This document shows positions 1 through 9,088 of a stretch of DNA of 64,000 nt, piece by piece; position 1 is the first letter of the stretch; every line of letters starts with the position of its first letter. Both the position numbers and the translations under genes were made by a program. The notes below the pieces were generated by a model. The model saw only the letters and a program-made list of their open reading frames with translations, made no database searches and was not told where the DNA came from. The DNA is from Prosthecobacter dejongeii (GTDB lineage: Bacteria > Verrucomicrobiota > Verrucomicrobiia > Verrucomicrobiales > Verrucomicrobiaceae): contig NZ_JACHIF010000011.1 in the NCBI RefSeq assembly GCF_014203045.1, positions 62,001 through 126,000 on the forward strand, read 5' to 3'.

Positions 1-1212
1 AACGTACGCACGCCGGAAGTCATGGAACGTGTGCAGGCAGAGGTGGAGACCCATTATCGCAGCACCTTGGTCGAGGCCATCCGCGTCCAAGGCAGCGTGA
101 TTCAAATTGGCAATACCACGGTCCGTCTGGCCCGCGATTTTGGGTTTTGTTATGGGGTGGAGCGTGCCATTGATCTCGCCTATGCCGCGCGCCGTGTCTT
201 TGCAGACCGGCGCGTTTTTCTCCTCGGGGAAATCATTCACAATCCCGAGGTCAATCGTCAGCTCACCGAGATGGGCATCGTCAGCATCCCCGTCAGTCAG
301 CATGAGGAAGAACTGGCCAAGCTGAACAGTGACGATGTCGTCATCGTGCCCGCTTTTGGCGCGGAGACCAAGCTGATGAAAATCATCGCCGAACGCGGCT
401 GCATGGTTGTCGATACCACCTGTGGGGATGTCATGAGCGTTTGGAAGCGCGTGCGTAACTACGCCAAGAACGATTTCACCTCCATTATCCATGGCAAAGC
501 CAGCCATGAAGAAACCCGCGCCACTTCCTCCCGCGCATTAGGCGACCAAGGCAATGGCCATTACCTCGTCGTTCTCACCCTTTCAGACGTGGATTACGTC
601 TGCGAATACATCCGCCATGGCGGCGATAAAGCCCTCTTTCTAGAACGCTTCAAAGGTGCCAGCGCCCTTTCCGAAGGGTTTGATCCCGACCTACATCTCC
701 AGCGCATCGGAGTGGCCAATCAGACCACCATGCTGAAGTCCGAGACGGAAGAAATCCAGCGCCGCCTTCAAAAGGCCATCGAAGACCGTGATGGCAACGA
801 CGCCACACAAAAGAATTTCCAGGTCTTCGATACCATCTGCGGAGCCACCCAGGAGCGTCAAGACTCCCTCTTTCTTCTCCTCCAGCAGCCTCTCGATGTA
901 CTGCTCGTCGTCGGTGGTTACAACAGCTCCAATACCACCCACCTTGTGGAAATCGGCGAGCAACAGCTTCCCACATTCTTCATTCGTACAGCCGAGTGCC
1001 TGACATCTCTGGAGCAGATCGTCCACTTTGACCTCCACTTGAAAGCGGAAAAAACCAGTTATTCCACTAAACTGGCTGAAGACGGCCCCGTCACCATTGG
1101 CATCACCGCCGGAGCCTCTTGCCCGAACAACCTTATCGAAGACACCCTTCTCAGGGTCTTCCAACTTCGCGGCATTTCGCCTGACCAAGTGCGCGCCCAG
1201 GTCGGCGTCTAA
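1..1212 (+). CDS. ispH: 4-hydroxy-3-methylbut-2-enyl diphosphate reductase (IspH/LytB), 5' end possibly outside window
   Basis: Last enzyme of the MEP isoprenoid pathway: a [4Fe-4S] enzyme that reduces HMBPP to IPP and DMAPP in the cytoplasm. Counting from the ATG at 22, the three cluster cysteines are Cys43 (GFCYGVERA), Cys134 (VDTTCGDV) and Cys273 (DTICGATQERQ). The substrate-binding segment GYNSSNTTHL and the late GITAGAS segment are also present. At about 400 residues it matches the long form seen in cyanobacteria and relatives rather than the ~316-residue E. coli form. The frame is open from base 1 to the ATG at 22 and reads plausible sequence (NVRTPEV), so the true start may lie upstream; I therefore report it as 5'-partial. 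Family assignment is very secure, the start is not. Confidence 0.95.
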   Translation, partial: NVRTPEVMERVQAEVETHYRSTLVEAIRVQGSVIQIGNTTVRLARDFGFCYGVERAIDLAYAARRVFADRRVFLLGEIIHNPEVNRQLTEMGIVSIPVSQHEEELAKLNSDDVVIVPAFGAETKLMKIIAERGCMVVDTTCGDVMSVWKRVRNYAKNDFTSIIHGKASHEETRATSSRALGDQGNGHYLVVLTLSDVDYVCEYIRHGGDKALFLERFKGASALSEGFDPDLHLQRIGVANQTTMLKSETEEIQRRLQKAIEDRDGNDATQKNFQVFDTICGATQERQDSLFLLLQQPLDVLLVVGGYNSSNTTHLVEIGEQQLPTFFIRTAECLTSLEQIVHFDLHLKAEKTSYSTKLAEDGPVTIGITAGASCPNNLIEDTLLRVFQLRGISPDQVRAQVGV

Positions 1213-1266
1213 AAACCCTCATTTGCCTGAGCGAATGAGCCGATTGAGAGCGTTTTTGCCCTCATC

Positions 1267-1713
1267 ATGACACGCTTGCTTTTTCTCCTCGGCCTCTCCG
1301 TCCTCCTCAGTTCTTGCTCCCTCGGCTTCAACCGCGAGTGGAAAGCCGCCCTCCGGGCTCCTGTGACCGAAGGCATCGAAGGTGCCTGGGAAGGCACCTG
1401 GCAGAGCGAATCCAATGGCCATCACGGCCGCCTGCGCAGCGTCGTGGGCCCCACTAAAAACAAAGAGGGAGATCACGCCTTTCATTATCACGCCACCTGG
1501 GCTGGCATCCTTAGCGGCGCTTATCGTGTGGACCACCGCGTGACCCCAGCCACGCCCGCAGGTCAACTACAGTTCCAGGGCCAGCACCAGATGCCCAGTT
1601 GGGCAGGCGGCCTCTACACCTACCAAGGAACGGTCAAAGGTGATGACTTCCACGCCACCTACGAGTGCGCTTTGGATAAAGGCAGCTTCCGCATGAAACG
1701 CGTCAAAAAGTAG
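1267..1713 (+). CDS. small putative lipoprotein of unknown function
   Basis: 148 residues. The N-terminus is a classic lipoprotein signal: Thr-Arg, a hydrophobic core, then the lipobox LSSC with the acylated cysteine at position 17. The mature part is polar and Trp/Gly/His-rich (for example GAWEGTWQS and YHATWAG). Repeated beta-type segments suggest a small beta-barrel or lipocalin-like fold, but that is a guess. It starts 54 bases after ispH on the same strand, so it could be co-transcribed. No function recognised. Confidence 0.8.
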   Translation: MTRLLFLLGLSVLLSSCSLGFNREWKAALRAPVTEGIEGAWEGTWQSESNGHHGRLRSVVGPTKNKEGDHAFHYHATWAGILSGAYRVDHRVTPATPAGQLQFQGQHQMPSWAGGLYTYQGTVKGDDFHATYECALDKGSFRMKRVKK

Positions 1714-1799
1714 CCTCACCGAAAAGAGTTTGACCCTCCAGCGCAGCTTTCGGCTCGACATGGAGTTAAAGCCTGCAGCACCATCTAGGAGCTGCCTCC

Positions 1800-3683
1800 A
1801 TGAAACTCTTTTCCAGTTTTCGAGCGAAGCTCATCTTGACGATCTTTCCTGTCGTCGCCGCCGTGACCACGGGAGCTCTCCTGCTGGCCGAATGGAAATT
1901 CAGCGCCACCTATCAGCACCTCTTTGAGGAACAATTTGAGAGCCAAATCAGCGCAGTTACCCTCGCCAAAGATCGGCGTTTTCACGCCCTCTCAACAGTT
2001 CTGGAGCGCATGGCGCAAAAAACCGAACTGATCGCAGCGATGAAAGAAGGTGACTACGCCAAAGCAGGGAGAGACCTCCGCCCGGCCTTGGAATCCCTCG
2101 CCCAAGAACGACTCCAAAGTGAATTCACCAACATCGGCAGGCTCACCACACAGCCCCATGAACGCAAAGAAGATCACAAACGCCCGTTTCGAGAACCCTC
2201 GCGTTCTACGAATAGCGGCCAATCTGCGCCTTTCATTACCCTCATCAATGCCGAAGGCCAATTTGTCATCAATTCACGCACCCGTAGCAATACGATCCCC
2301 TTCCCAGGGCAAGCGAATGAAACCCTACAGCTCCGGCGCAACTCAGACCGAATACCCTGGCTCAGCGATCGCAAATTTGAAGAAATCCTTAAACAGCAAG
2401 AAGTCGGTTATTTACTGGTCGAAGCCGGCGAACGTCGCGCCGAACAAGTGCGCGAGGTTTTCATCACCCCAGTCAGAGATCCTCAGACCCAGACCTTTCT
2501 AGGTGCCTTCGTCTTCGGCCTGCCCCTCCCTGCCATCGCAGACCGCATCCTGTATGAACAAACGCGCCGCAGTGACTACGGCGAAATCATGGGGGGCATC
2601 TTCATCGAGGGAAAACTCGTCTCTTCCACAGTTCCTGAAGACCAAAAAAACGTCATCGAAAAAGCCCTCGCAAACGCCCTCGTGCATTCATCCGAAGACA
2701 ATCAAGAGATCCTTCTCTCTATCGGTCATAGTCAGCATCGGCTCATTTACCGAATTCTCAACCCAGACAGTCCTTTTCCTAAAGCTCTTCAGGTCAATCT
2801 ATATCCCCTCGCCTCACTCCAGAGAGAGATTCTGGATCTTCGCCGCAGCGCCATCAGCTTAGCCATCATCACCCTTCTCGTCGCTTTCGTGCTCGTCATG
2901 CTCATCTCTCGCAGTCTCTCAGGTCCCATCCGGACCCTCGTCACAGCCACTCAGGAGATTGAACGCGGCAATTACGACGTCCGAGTCCCCGTCACGCGAG
3001 ATGAAGTCGGCCTCCTTGCCCATGCCTTCAATGACATGGCCGCAGGCTTGGCACTCCAAGAAAAGTATCGCAGCATTCTCAATGCCGTCGCAGATCGAAC
3101 GGTGGCTGAACGCTTGATCGAAAATCGAGAAGCCTTGGGCGGAGAATTAAGAGATGTAGCGATGCTCTTTTGTGACATTCGAGGCTTTACCGCTCTGACT
3201 GAGAGAATGCCACCCCATGAAGTCATCGATCTTCTCAACGAGCACATGACTCTGCTCACTCAAGTCGCCTATAACCACGGGGGCATTGTGGATAAATTTG
3301 TGGGAGACCTCATCATGGTCCTCTTCGGCGCCCCCATCACCACGGGGCACGATTCTCAACGAGCCGTCGATTGCGCCCAAGCCATGCTCAAAGCACGTCA
3401 CCACCTCAATCAAAAATGCCGTCACCCACTGGAAATCGGCATCGGCATCGCCACCGGCAATGTCGTCGCTGGCTGCATGGGCTCAGACCAACGCCTCAGC
3501 TACACCGTCATCGGACATCGGGTCAACTTAGCCTCGCGTCTTTGCAGCATCGCCCAAGCAGGTGAAATCGTCGTGGATGCAGAAACTGCCCGGAGTTTAT
3601 CATCCACCACTCCCATCGCCCCCCTTCCCGTCATGCAACTCAAAGGAATTTCCGAGCCCGTGGAGATCTTCCGTATCGCTTGA
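1800..3683 (+). CDS. membrane-bound class III adenylate/guanylate cyclase with HAMP domain
   Basis: Makes a cyclic nucleotide, probably cAMP, from the triphosphate in response to an extracytoplasmic signal. Order of parts in 627 residues: transmembrane helix 1 (about 11-31), a periplasmic sensor region of about 320 residues with no domain I can name, transmembrane helix 2 (about 352-374), HAMP linker (about 372-425), and a C-terminal class III cyclase domain (about 450-627). Metal-binding aspartates are Asp459 (FCDIRGF) and Asp503 (DKFVGD). Lys499 is the adenine-contacting lysine expected of adenylate cyclases. The transition-state pair is Asn576 and Arg580 (VNLASR). Thr569 lies where many bacterial cyclases of this subclass carry Thr. 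All catalytic residues are present, so it should be active. The substrate preference for ATP is inferred. Confidence 0.92.
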   Translation: MKLFSSFRAKLILTIFPVVAAVTTGALLLAEWKFSATYQHLFEEQFESQISAVTLAKDRRFHALSTVLERMAQKTELIAAMKEGDYAKAGRDLRPALESLAQERLQSEFTNIGRLTTQPHERKEDHKRPFREPSRSTNSGQSAPFITLINAEGQFVINSRTRSNTIPFPGQANETLQLRRNSDRIPWLSDRKFEEILKQQEVGYLLVEAGERRAEQVREVFITPVRDPQTQTFLGAFVFGLPLPAIADRILYEQTRRSDYGEIMGGIFIEGKLVSSTVPEDQKNVIEKALANALVHSSEDNQEILLSIGHSQHRLIYRILNPDSPFPKALQVNLYPLASLQREILDLRRSAISLAIITLLVAFVLVMLISRSLSGPIRTLVTATQEIERGNYDVRVPVTRDEVGLLAHAFNDMAAGLALQEKYRSILNAVADRTVAERLIENREALGGELRDVAMLFCDIRGFTALTERMPPHEVIDLLNEHMTLLTQVAYNHGGIVDKFVGDLIMVLFGAPITTGHDSQRAVDCAQAMLKARHHLNQKCRHPLEIGIGIATGNVVAGCMGSDQRLSYTVIGHRVNLASRLCSIAQAGEIVVDAETARSLSSTTPIAPLPVMQLKGISEPVEIFRIA

Positions 3684-3711
3684 TCACGAAAGTCTCCACG
3701 GCATTCAGGCT

Positions 3712-4272
3712 TTAAACCTCAGCTCCTTTATGACCGAGCTGCTTCACAGCCTTGTTAAGCTGATCATACTCGATCGGCTTCTTGATGACAGTCACGGGTC
3801 CATGAGAAAGAATGCGACTCAGGATTTCACTATCTGGATAGCCTGTGATGACCACGATGGGCAGATCCGGATACATCTCCTTGAGCTGGGAATAGACTTC
3901 ATCTCCAGGGACATCCGGAAGCTTCAAATCCAGGAAAACAAAATCAAAGCGCTGCTTCTTGGCCATACTGATAGCCTCAGCACCCGTGCCAACGACCAAA
4001 CGTCCAAAGCCTGCTTTCTTTAAAAATTGCTTAAATAAAGCCTGCAAAGCAGGGTCATCGTCAACAACCATCACGGTGGGCTGACCTGACTCGTCCTCTT
4101 TACGCAGCACGTCACGATCCAAAAGACTGCGTTTGATACGCCACCGTCCACCAATCTGGACAGCAGGCAACTGACCACGCTGAACAAGATAATAAACGGT
4201 AGGCAGGGGAATGCGAAGATACTCAGCAGTCTCTTTGACCGTCATGAGTTCAGGGGAGGTTAATTCAGCCAT
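3712..4272 (-). CDS. response regulator with N-terminal excisionase/MerR-type HTH and C-terminal receiver domain
   Basis: 186 residues in reversed domain order compared with typical response regulators. Residues about 8-55 form an excisionase-type winged helix (MTVKETAEYLRIPLPTVYYL, then QIGGRWRIKRS). Residues about 66-182 form a receiver domain with acidic pocket Asp71/Asp72, phospho-acceptor Asp115 (FLDLKLPD), Thr143 (VITGY) and the conserved Lys165 before Pro (KKP). All switch residues are intact. It is convergent with the cyclase gene (28 bases between stops) and no histidine kinase is adjacent, so it is an orphan. It probably binds DNA under control of phosphorylation; the target is unknown. 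Domain calls are firm, the regulatory role is inferred. Confidence 0.88.
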   Translation of the reverse strand: MAELTSPELMTVKETAEYLRIPLPTVYYLVQRGQLPAVQIGGRWRIKRSLLDRDVLRKEDESGQPTVMVVDDDPALQALFKQFLKKAGFGRLVVGTGAEAISMAKKQRFDFVFLDLKLPDVPGDEVYSQLKEMYPDLPIVVITGYPDSEILSRILSHGPVTVIKKPIEYDQLNKAVKQLGHKGAEV

Positions 4273-5568
4273 AAAAAGTATTGTGGTAAAAATGAAGATT
4301 GCTGCCTGTCATTGTGAACAACTAAGCAAAATCAGAATTGAGTCGAAGTTGCTATATAATTACCATGACATCAAGCCTATTCTTGCAGATTTTAGTGGTC
4401 TTGAAAAATTCCAAACATATCACATTTGAGAAAATGCCCGTAATTGAGCTCTAAGCTCATTCATTTCCAAGAATCCTACCAAATTTGCAATCTTATTAAA
4501 GAAACCTTAACATTATTCTAAAGCTTAGAGATCTCAGAATACAAAGCGTTCAAAAACAATCCCACACTGCCTTTATGTGAAACACGGAGTAAGTCCTCCG
4601 TGAGGCCAAACAATAGAAAGGCGACCGATTAAAAAGCCAAATCTCGAAAGACTAGTCAGCCAAACCCAACATGGAAGCGAGCCTCCTCTTCAAAAAATCA
4701 ATAAAACAGATGCATTAAAGAAACGACAGATAAGACAGACTTGGCAGCCATGTTTTCAAAGCGCCAAAGGCCCACGGCTGGATGAAATTCACACTTTCTC
4801 CATCACCTTCTCCAATTTTAGCAGCAAGCCCTCCACGGCACGCCGTCCGACAAGAAAAGACTTGAAACCAAACCTTCGACTTATGGATCCAAGACCAATT
4901 TCCAAAAAGAGGGCCTGATTGAAAAGGTGGGCGCGGTGCGATGGGTGGCAAGACCAAAGCTCAGGCTGCAATCTTGACGATAACAGCCAAGTCCAGCTTG
5001 CGGTGAACGACAACCGTCCCGCCCCGTCGGCGCTTATCGGAAAAGGTTTTTGGAAATCAGTTCAAATACAAGGCACGAGACGAAAAGGGGTCAGAACATG
5101 ACCACCAAGTTTTAACACTCTAAAGGCCTCAAATGTGACCTCAATCATTCATCAATGTAGGCGTGAAAGAAGCAGGAAGCACACAGATGTGCAGCCGGGA
5201 GAAATAATCCGGATTTTCATCAGGGTGGCGAGATCCCACTGGCAGAAATATTCACGTCATCACCATCCTTCACCATGTTCGGATATGGTTTTTAAAATGG
5301 GAAGAACTTGTTATTTTTTCAGTTGGCCGGTGAAATCCTACTGAAAACATGCGGCATGACATGACGATTAAAGCCATGAATAAAGAGCTTCTCGTTCGAT
5401 CACAGAATCCACCCATCTAGTCTAAATTATAGCACCACCTCAGTATGATAACTGAAGGGAGCGAACACTTCGGCCTCCGTTTTCCTCAGGCCTTCATGAG
5501 ACTATCCGATGACAAGAAAAGTGTTCAGTAAATAAGAAGCTCATAGAGCCCTGTCAGTACCATTGAAT
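4273..5568. other. gene-poor intergenic region, about 1.3 kb
   Basis: No open frame here has a recognisable product, a good ribosome-binding site and plausible composition together. The first 450 bases are visibly richer in A+T than the flanking genes. One perfect inverted repeat is present at 4583-4602. The region separates the response regulator (transcribed leftward from 4272) from the 3' end of the ribosomal cluster. It may hold the promoter of the regulator gene, but I see no convincing -35/-10 pair. Confidence 0.6.
4583..4602. repeat. perfect inverted repeat (hairpin)
   Basis: Arms CACGGAG (4583-4589) and CTCCGTG (4596-4602) pair perfectly across a 6-base loop. An outer GCCT/AGGC pair could lengthen the stem with a bulge on one side. 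No T-run follows on either strand and no gene ends nearby, so it does not look like a terminator. It could be a structured RNA element, a protein-binding site or a remnant. Confidence 0.45.
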
Positions 5569-5599
5569 AAAAAAAAGCCCTCTGAATGAGGGCCTTTTT
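5569..5599 (-). terminator. rho-independent terminator of the ribosomal cluster (after map)
   Basis: Stem GCCCTC (5577-5582) / GAGGGC (5588-5593) with a 5-base loop. Reading the minus strand, it is followed directly by a run of T (the A-run at 5570-5576). It begins 23 bases after the map stop codon. The A/T tracts on both sides could make it work in both directions. Confidence 0.85.
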
Positions 5600-5615
5600 G
5601 GAAAATACAAATGAA

Positions 5616-6443
5616 TCAGAACAACTCACTCACAGGTAAGGGTGTCAAATCATTGACTCCCTTTGGGAACATGCGCTTGCGGAATGTCAGGATCTCAGGC
5701 TCTTTATCTGTCACCAAAACAACATGCTCGAAATGAGCACTCGGTTTACGATCCTGAGTAATCGCTGTCCAATTATCGGAAAGGACTCGTGTTTTGCCCG
5801 TTCCCATATTGATCATAGGTTCGATAGCCAACGTCATCCCGGATTTCAGACGGGGACGATCCCCTTTCGTTCCGTAATTCGGGATTTGGGGCTCTTCATG
5901 AAGCTTCCGCCCAACACCATGACCCACAAACTCACGGACAACCGTGTAACCATACTGAATCACGTGCTCCTCAACCGAAGCGCAAAGGTCACCTAGCATC
6001 CAACCATCACGTGCGTGCCTGATAGCTGCATGCAAAGACTCCTCCGTGGCCGCTAACAGATGCAACGTTTCTTTGGCAACATTACCCATAGGAACGGTGA
6101 GAGCGTTATCACCAATCCAGCCATTGTATTCAATCCCGACATCGATTTTCACAATATCGCCATCTTGAATGACACGTGGCCCACCGATGCCATGAACCAC
6201 CTCCTCATTGATCGAGATACAAATGTGCCCAGGAAACTTCCTGTAGCCTAGAAAGGCACTTTTACATCCACGGGCTTTCATCTCAGCAGCCGCAAACCGA
6301 TCCACTTCTCCAGTGGTCACACCGACATGAGCCTGAGCTGCCGTCTTCAAAAGGATATCACGGGCCATTTGACAGGCTTCGCGAATCCCCTGTTGCTGAA
6401 CGCCGTGGCGGATCGGAATTTTGCTACTGCTGAGGAGTCCCAT
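5616..6443 (-). CDS. map: methionine aminopeptidase type I
   Basis: Removes the initiator methionine from new proteins in the cytoplasm. Of the 275 residues, the five metal ligands of the pita-bread fold are all present: Asp101, Asp112 (GDNA), His175 (GHGVG), Glu208 (AIEPM) and Glu239. The substrate-contacting His84 (VVHGI) is also there. There is no N-terminal zinc-finger extension, so this is the short bacterial type I form. The C-terminus carries about 20 residues beyond the usual end. The ATG lies 8 bases after the secY stop, so it is the last gene of the spc-type cluster. The adk gene often found between secY and map is absent. Confidence 0.97.
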   Translation of the reverse strand: MGLLSSSKIPIRHGVQQQGIREACQMARDILLKTAAQAHVGVTTGEVDRFAAAEMKARGCKSAFLGYRKFPGHICISINEEVVHGIGGPRVIQDGDIVKIDVGIEYNGWIGDNALTVPMGNVAKETLHLLAATEESLHAAIRHARDGWMLGDLCASVEEHVIQYGYTVVREFVGHGVGRKLHEEPQIPNYGTKGDRPRLKSGMTLAIEPMINMGTGKTRVLSDNWTAITQDRKPSAHFEHVVLVTDKEPEILTFRKRMFPKGVNDLTPLPVSELF

Positions 6444-6451
6444 GGATCAAA

Positions 6452-7960
6452 TCACATGCCTTTGTTGTAGATCAGCCAAGCCACTCCCAAAAGAGTGATC
6501 AGGGCGATACCGGTCCAAAGAACGGCAACGGTGGTCGGGTTGGCCACTTCACCAGTCTGCTGCATCCGATCAAAGCGGCCACGAATACGACCCTTCTTCA
6601 GGAAGCCATCATAGTGGCTCTTGAGCAAGTGAGTTTCGATCTGACGCATCACGTCCAGGACAACACCCACCAAAATGAGAAGGCTGGTGCCACCGAAAAA
6701 CTGCGCCGTCTGAGGTGCGATGCCCAGCAAGGCACTAATGACACCAGGCATGACATAAAGAGCCGTCAGGAAGATGGCCCCCGCAAAAGTCAGGCGGCTC
6801 ATCGTGAAATCCAAGAAATCAGCCGTCGGCTTACCTGGACGAATGCCAGGGATGTAACCGCCACTCTTCTTGAGATCTTCAGAGATCTGGGTTGGCTGGA
6901 ACATGGTCGCTACCCAGAAATAACTAAAGAAGAAAATCAGAGCTGCAGAAAGACCATAATAGATCCAGCCGGAAGCAATCGCCTGAGAAAAGCGCTGCAC
7001 CCAACCCACATCAGGGAACATCGAAGCGATGATGGAAGATGGGAAAAGCAAGATTGCCTGGGCGAAAATAATCGGCATCACACCAGAATAATTGATCTTC
7101 AGAGGCAGATACTGAGTCTGACCACCATAGACCTTGCGGCCCACCACGCGCTTAGCGTACTGAATGACGATTCTACGCGTCGCCTGGGTCAGCGCAATCA
7201 CACCAGCGATCACCAGGATCATAAACGCCAGGAGGAGCACCAAGGTAGCGGGCTTACTCATGTCACCATCCACGTTACCTACGTAGGTCTGCCACACCTG
7301 CACCATCGCACCAGGAAGATCCGAGACGATGTTCACACAGATCAGCAAAGAGACTCCGTTACCAATCCCCCGGTCGGTGATCATTTCTCCCAACCACATC
7401 ATCAACATCGTTCCTGCTGTAATCGTGATCACTGAAGGAAACACAAAGCTCCAAAAGCCAAAGTCAGGAACCAAAGGACGCTGAAGACGCTCAATCGTCT
7501 CATTCAGCCCGCCCAAGAAAATATTTTGACCTGGATTTTGCAATGACTGCGCCAGCAAATAACCCTGGAAAAGGCAAAGCACGATCGTCGCGATTCGCGT
7601 ATATTGTGTGATCTTCTGCCGTCCACCATCTTCTCGAGCCATCTTACTCAAACGTGGCACCACAGCAGTAAGGAGCTGTAACATGATTGATGCGCTGATG
7701 TAGGGCATAATGCCCAGAGCAAAGATGGCACAGTTTTGCAGGCCACCGCCACTGAACACATTCAGCAACGCAGCCACTTGAGCAGCACCTGAACCGGCGT
7801 CCGCTGTGCGAGTTTTGATCCACTCATCCAGCACAGTGACATCTACCCCTGGAAGGGTGATAGAAGCACCGATGCGGACGATGACGATCATCGCCAGCGT
7901 GAACAGAATTCGGGAACGCAGGTCTGGGACTTTGAAGCTGTTAGCAAAAGCAGAAATCAT
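6452..7960 (-). CDS. secY: protein translocase subunit SecY
   Basis: Central channel of the Sec translocon in the inner membrane. 502 residues with ten predicted membrane-spanning segments. Family landmarks include the N-terminal SFKVPDLRSRILFTL region, PYISASIMLQL in segment 2, the ITDRGIGNGVSLLI motif in mid-protein, and the cytoplasmic ...YLPLKINYSGVMPIIFA loop entry. It is somewhat longer than E. coli SecY (443). It lies between rplO and map as in most bacteria. No Shine-Dalgarno-like purine stretch is visible before the ATG (the upstream bases are pyrimidine-rich), and a long hairpin sits just upstream. Confidence 0.98.
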   Translation of the reverse strand: MISAFANSFKVPDLRSRILFTLAMIVIVRIGASITLPGVDVTVLDEWIKTRTADAGSGAAQVAALLNVFSGGGLQNCAIFALGIMPYISASIMLQLLTAVVPRLSKMAREDGGRQKITQYTRIATIVLCLFQGYLLAQSLQNPGQNIFLGGLNETIERLQRPLVPDFGFWSFVFPSVITITAGTMLMMWLGEMITDRGIGNGVSLLICVNIVSDLPGAMVQVWQTYVGNVDGDMSKPATLVLLLAFMILVIAGVIALTQATRRIVIQYAKRVVGRKVYGGQTQYLPLKINYSGVMPIIFAQAILLFPSSIIASMFPDVGWVQRFSQAIASGWIYYGLSAALIFFFSYFWVATMFQPTQISEDLKKSGGYIPGIRPGKPTADFLDFTMSRLTFAGAIFLTALYVMPGVISALLGIAPQTAQFFGGTSLLILVGVVLDVMRQIETHLLKSHYDGFLKKGRIRGRFDRMQQTGEVANPTTVAVLWTGIALITLLGVAWLIYNKGM

Positions 7961-7980
7961 GAGAAAGGGGAGTATAAGAA

Positions 7981-8032
7981 AGCGGGCCTAGCCATCTAAC
8001 AACCGAAAAGGTTGATTGGTGACTGGCCCGCT
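7981..8032 (-). promoter_or_regulatory. long hairpin in the rplO-secY gap
   Basis: The outer stem AGCGGGCC (7981-7988) pairs perfectly with GGCCCGCT (8025-8032). An inner hairpin CAACC-GAAAA-GGTTG sits inside it. In the transcript it lies between the rplO stop (8059) and the secY start (7960) and ends about 20 bases before the secY ATG. It could attenuate or process the mRNA, or control secY translation. A TATACT sequence follows it on the minus strand, but no matching -35 was found. Structure is visible; function is inferred. Confidence 0.5.
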
Positions 8033-8058
8033 GACGGGTTGAGTTAGATCTTAAATGA

Positions 8059-8499
8059 TCAAGCTGCGACTGAGCCGCCAGCCTTCTCGATCTTCTCGCG
8101 GGCCGAGGCGCTGACATTCTTGATTTCGATGGTCAGCTTGCGGCTGAGGTCACCAGAACCCAGGATCTTAATCGCATCGCAGTTACGGTTAACAATGTTG
8201 CTCTCACGAAGCAGAACTTCATTGATCACCGTGCCGTCTTCGAAGGCATTCAAAGCACTCACGTTCACGACTTCATAGACATCGCGGAACTGAGCATTGC
8301 TGAAACCCTTTTTGGGGAGACGACGGTGAAGAGGCATCTGGCCACCTTCGAAGCCTGGACGGATACCGGCACCTGCACGGGCTTTTTGACCCTTGTGTCC
8401 TTTACAGGAAGTCTTGCCGTGGCCGGAGCTTTCACCGCACCCGATACGCTTGCGGCGCTTTTTCGCCCCTGGGCGAGGTTTGACGTCTTGGAGTTGCAT
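8059..8499 (-). CDS. rplO: 50S ribosomal protein L15
   Basis: 146 residues with the standard basic, Gly-rich N-terminus (KPRPGAKKRRKRIGCGESSG, then HGKTSCKGHKGQKARAG) and the GFEGGQMPLHRRLPKKGF signature of L15. A large-subunit assembly protein. It follows rpsE directly; the gap of 37 bases leaves no room for rpmD (L30), which is usually found here. Confidence 0.98.
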   Translation of the reverse strand: MQLQDVKPRPGAKKRRKRIGCGESSGHGKTSCKGHKGQKARAGAGIRPGFEGGQMPLHRRLPKKGFSNAQFRDVYEVVNVSALNAFEDGTVINEVLLRESNIVNRNCDAIKILGSGDLSRKLTIEIKNVSASAREKIEKAGGSVAA

Positions 8500-8536
8500 A
8501 CTGATTTGAAAATTAAACTTTGAACTTGGGGATCAA

Positions 8537-9070
8537 TTACAGAGCTTTCTTCTCTTTGATCTCTTTACCGCGAGCACGCAGGATTTCGTCTTTCGGACGC
8601 AGGGCGCCGAGAGCAGCCAGGGTGGCCTTGACAACGTTGGCGTGATTGCTGGAACCTAGCGACTTGCCGATCACGTCTTTCACACCAGCGGCTTCCAGCA
8701 CAGCGCGGGCTCCACCACCAGCAATGATGCCAGTACCAGGAGTTGCAGGCTTAAGCATGATGCAACCACCACCGTGTTCACCGATCACTTCATGAGGGAT
8801 CGTGTTATTATTCAGGTGAACGCGATTCATATTCTTGCGGGAAGCTTCAGTCGCCTTCTTGATCGCATCTGCGACTTCGTTAGCTTTACCAAAACCCCAA
8901 CCCACTTTGCCCTGCTGGTCACCAGCGACGACAAGTGCGGAGAAACTGAAACGACGACCACCTTTAACGACCTTGGCGCATCGATTGATGTGCACCACTT
9001 TTTCAATGGAGTCCGGGCGGGAATCGCCAGAGGATTCGCCGTTAGCGGGACTGAATGTAGCTGCTGCCAT
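8537..9070 (-). CDS. rpsE: 30S ribosomal protein S5
   Basis: 177 residues. The double-stranded-RNA-binding-like N-terminal half contains [18 protein letters not shown] and [10 protein letters not shown]. The C-terminal half contains [19 protein letters not shown], the hallmark of S5. It has an extra 25-residue Ser/Glu/Asp-containing N-terminus compared with E. coli. S5 is an accuracy (ram) protein of the small subunit. It lies between rplR and rplO in the expected order. Confidence 0.98.
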   Translation of the reverse strand: MAAATFSPANGESSGDSRPDSIEKVVHINRCAKVVKGGRRFSFSALVVAGDQQGKVGWGFGKANEVADAIKKATEASRKNMNRVHLNNNTIPHEVIGEHGGGCIMLKPATPGTGIIAGGGARAVLEAAGVKDVIGKSLGSSNHANVVKATLAALGALRPKDEILRARGKEIKEKKAL

Positions 9071-9088
9071 AAATGGGATTCGTCGAGA

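Noticed and set aside
5371..5420. Possible tRNA because of a GTTCGATC string
   Set aside because: No acceptor stem, anticodon arm or TPsiC stem can be formed around it.
6614..7435. Plus-strand frame opposite secY
   Set aside because: Antisense of a conserved membrane-protein gene; Arg/His-rich product without any motif.
7955..7980. Internal promoter with TATACT before secY
   Set aside because: No -35 element at proper spacing; kept only as a remark in the hairpin entry.
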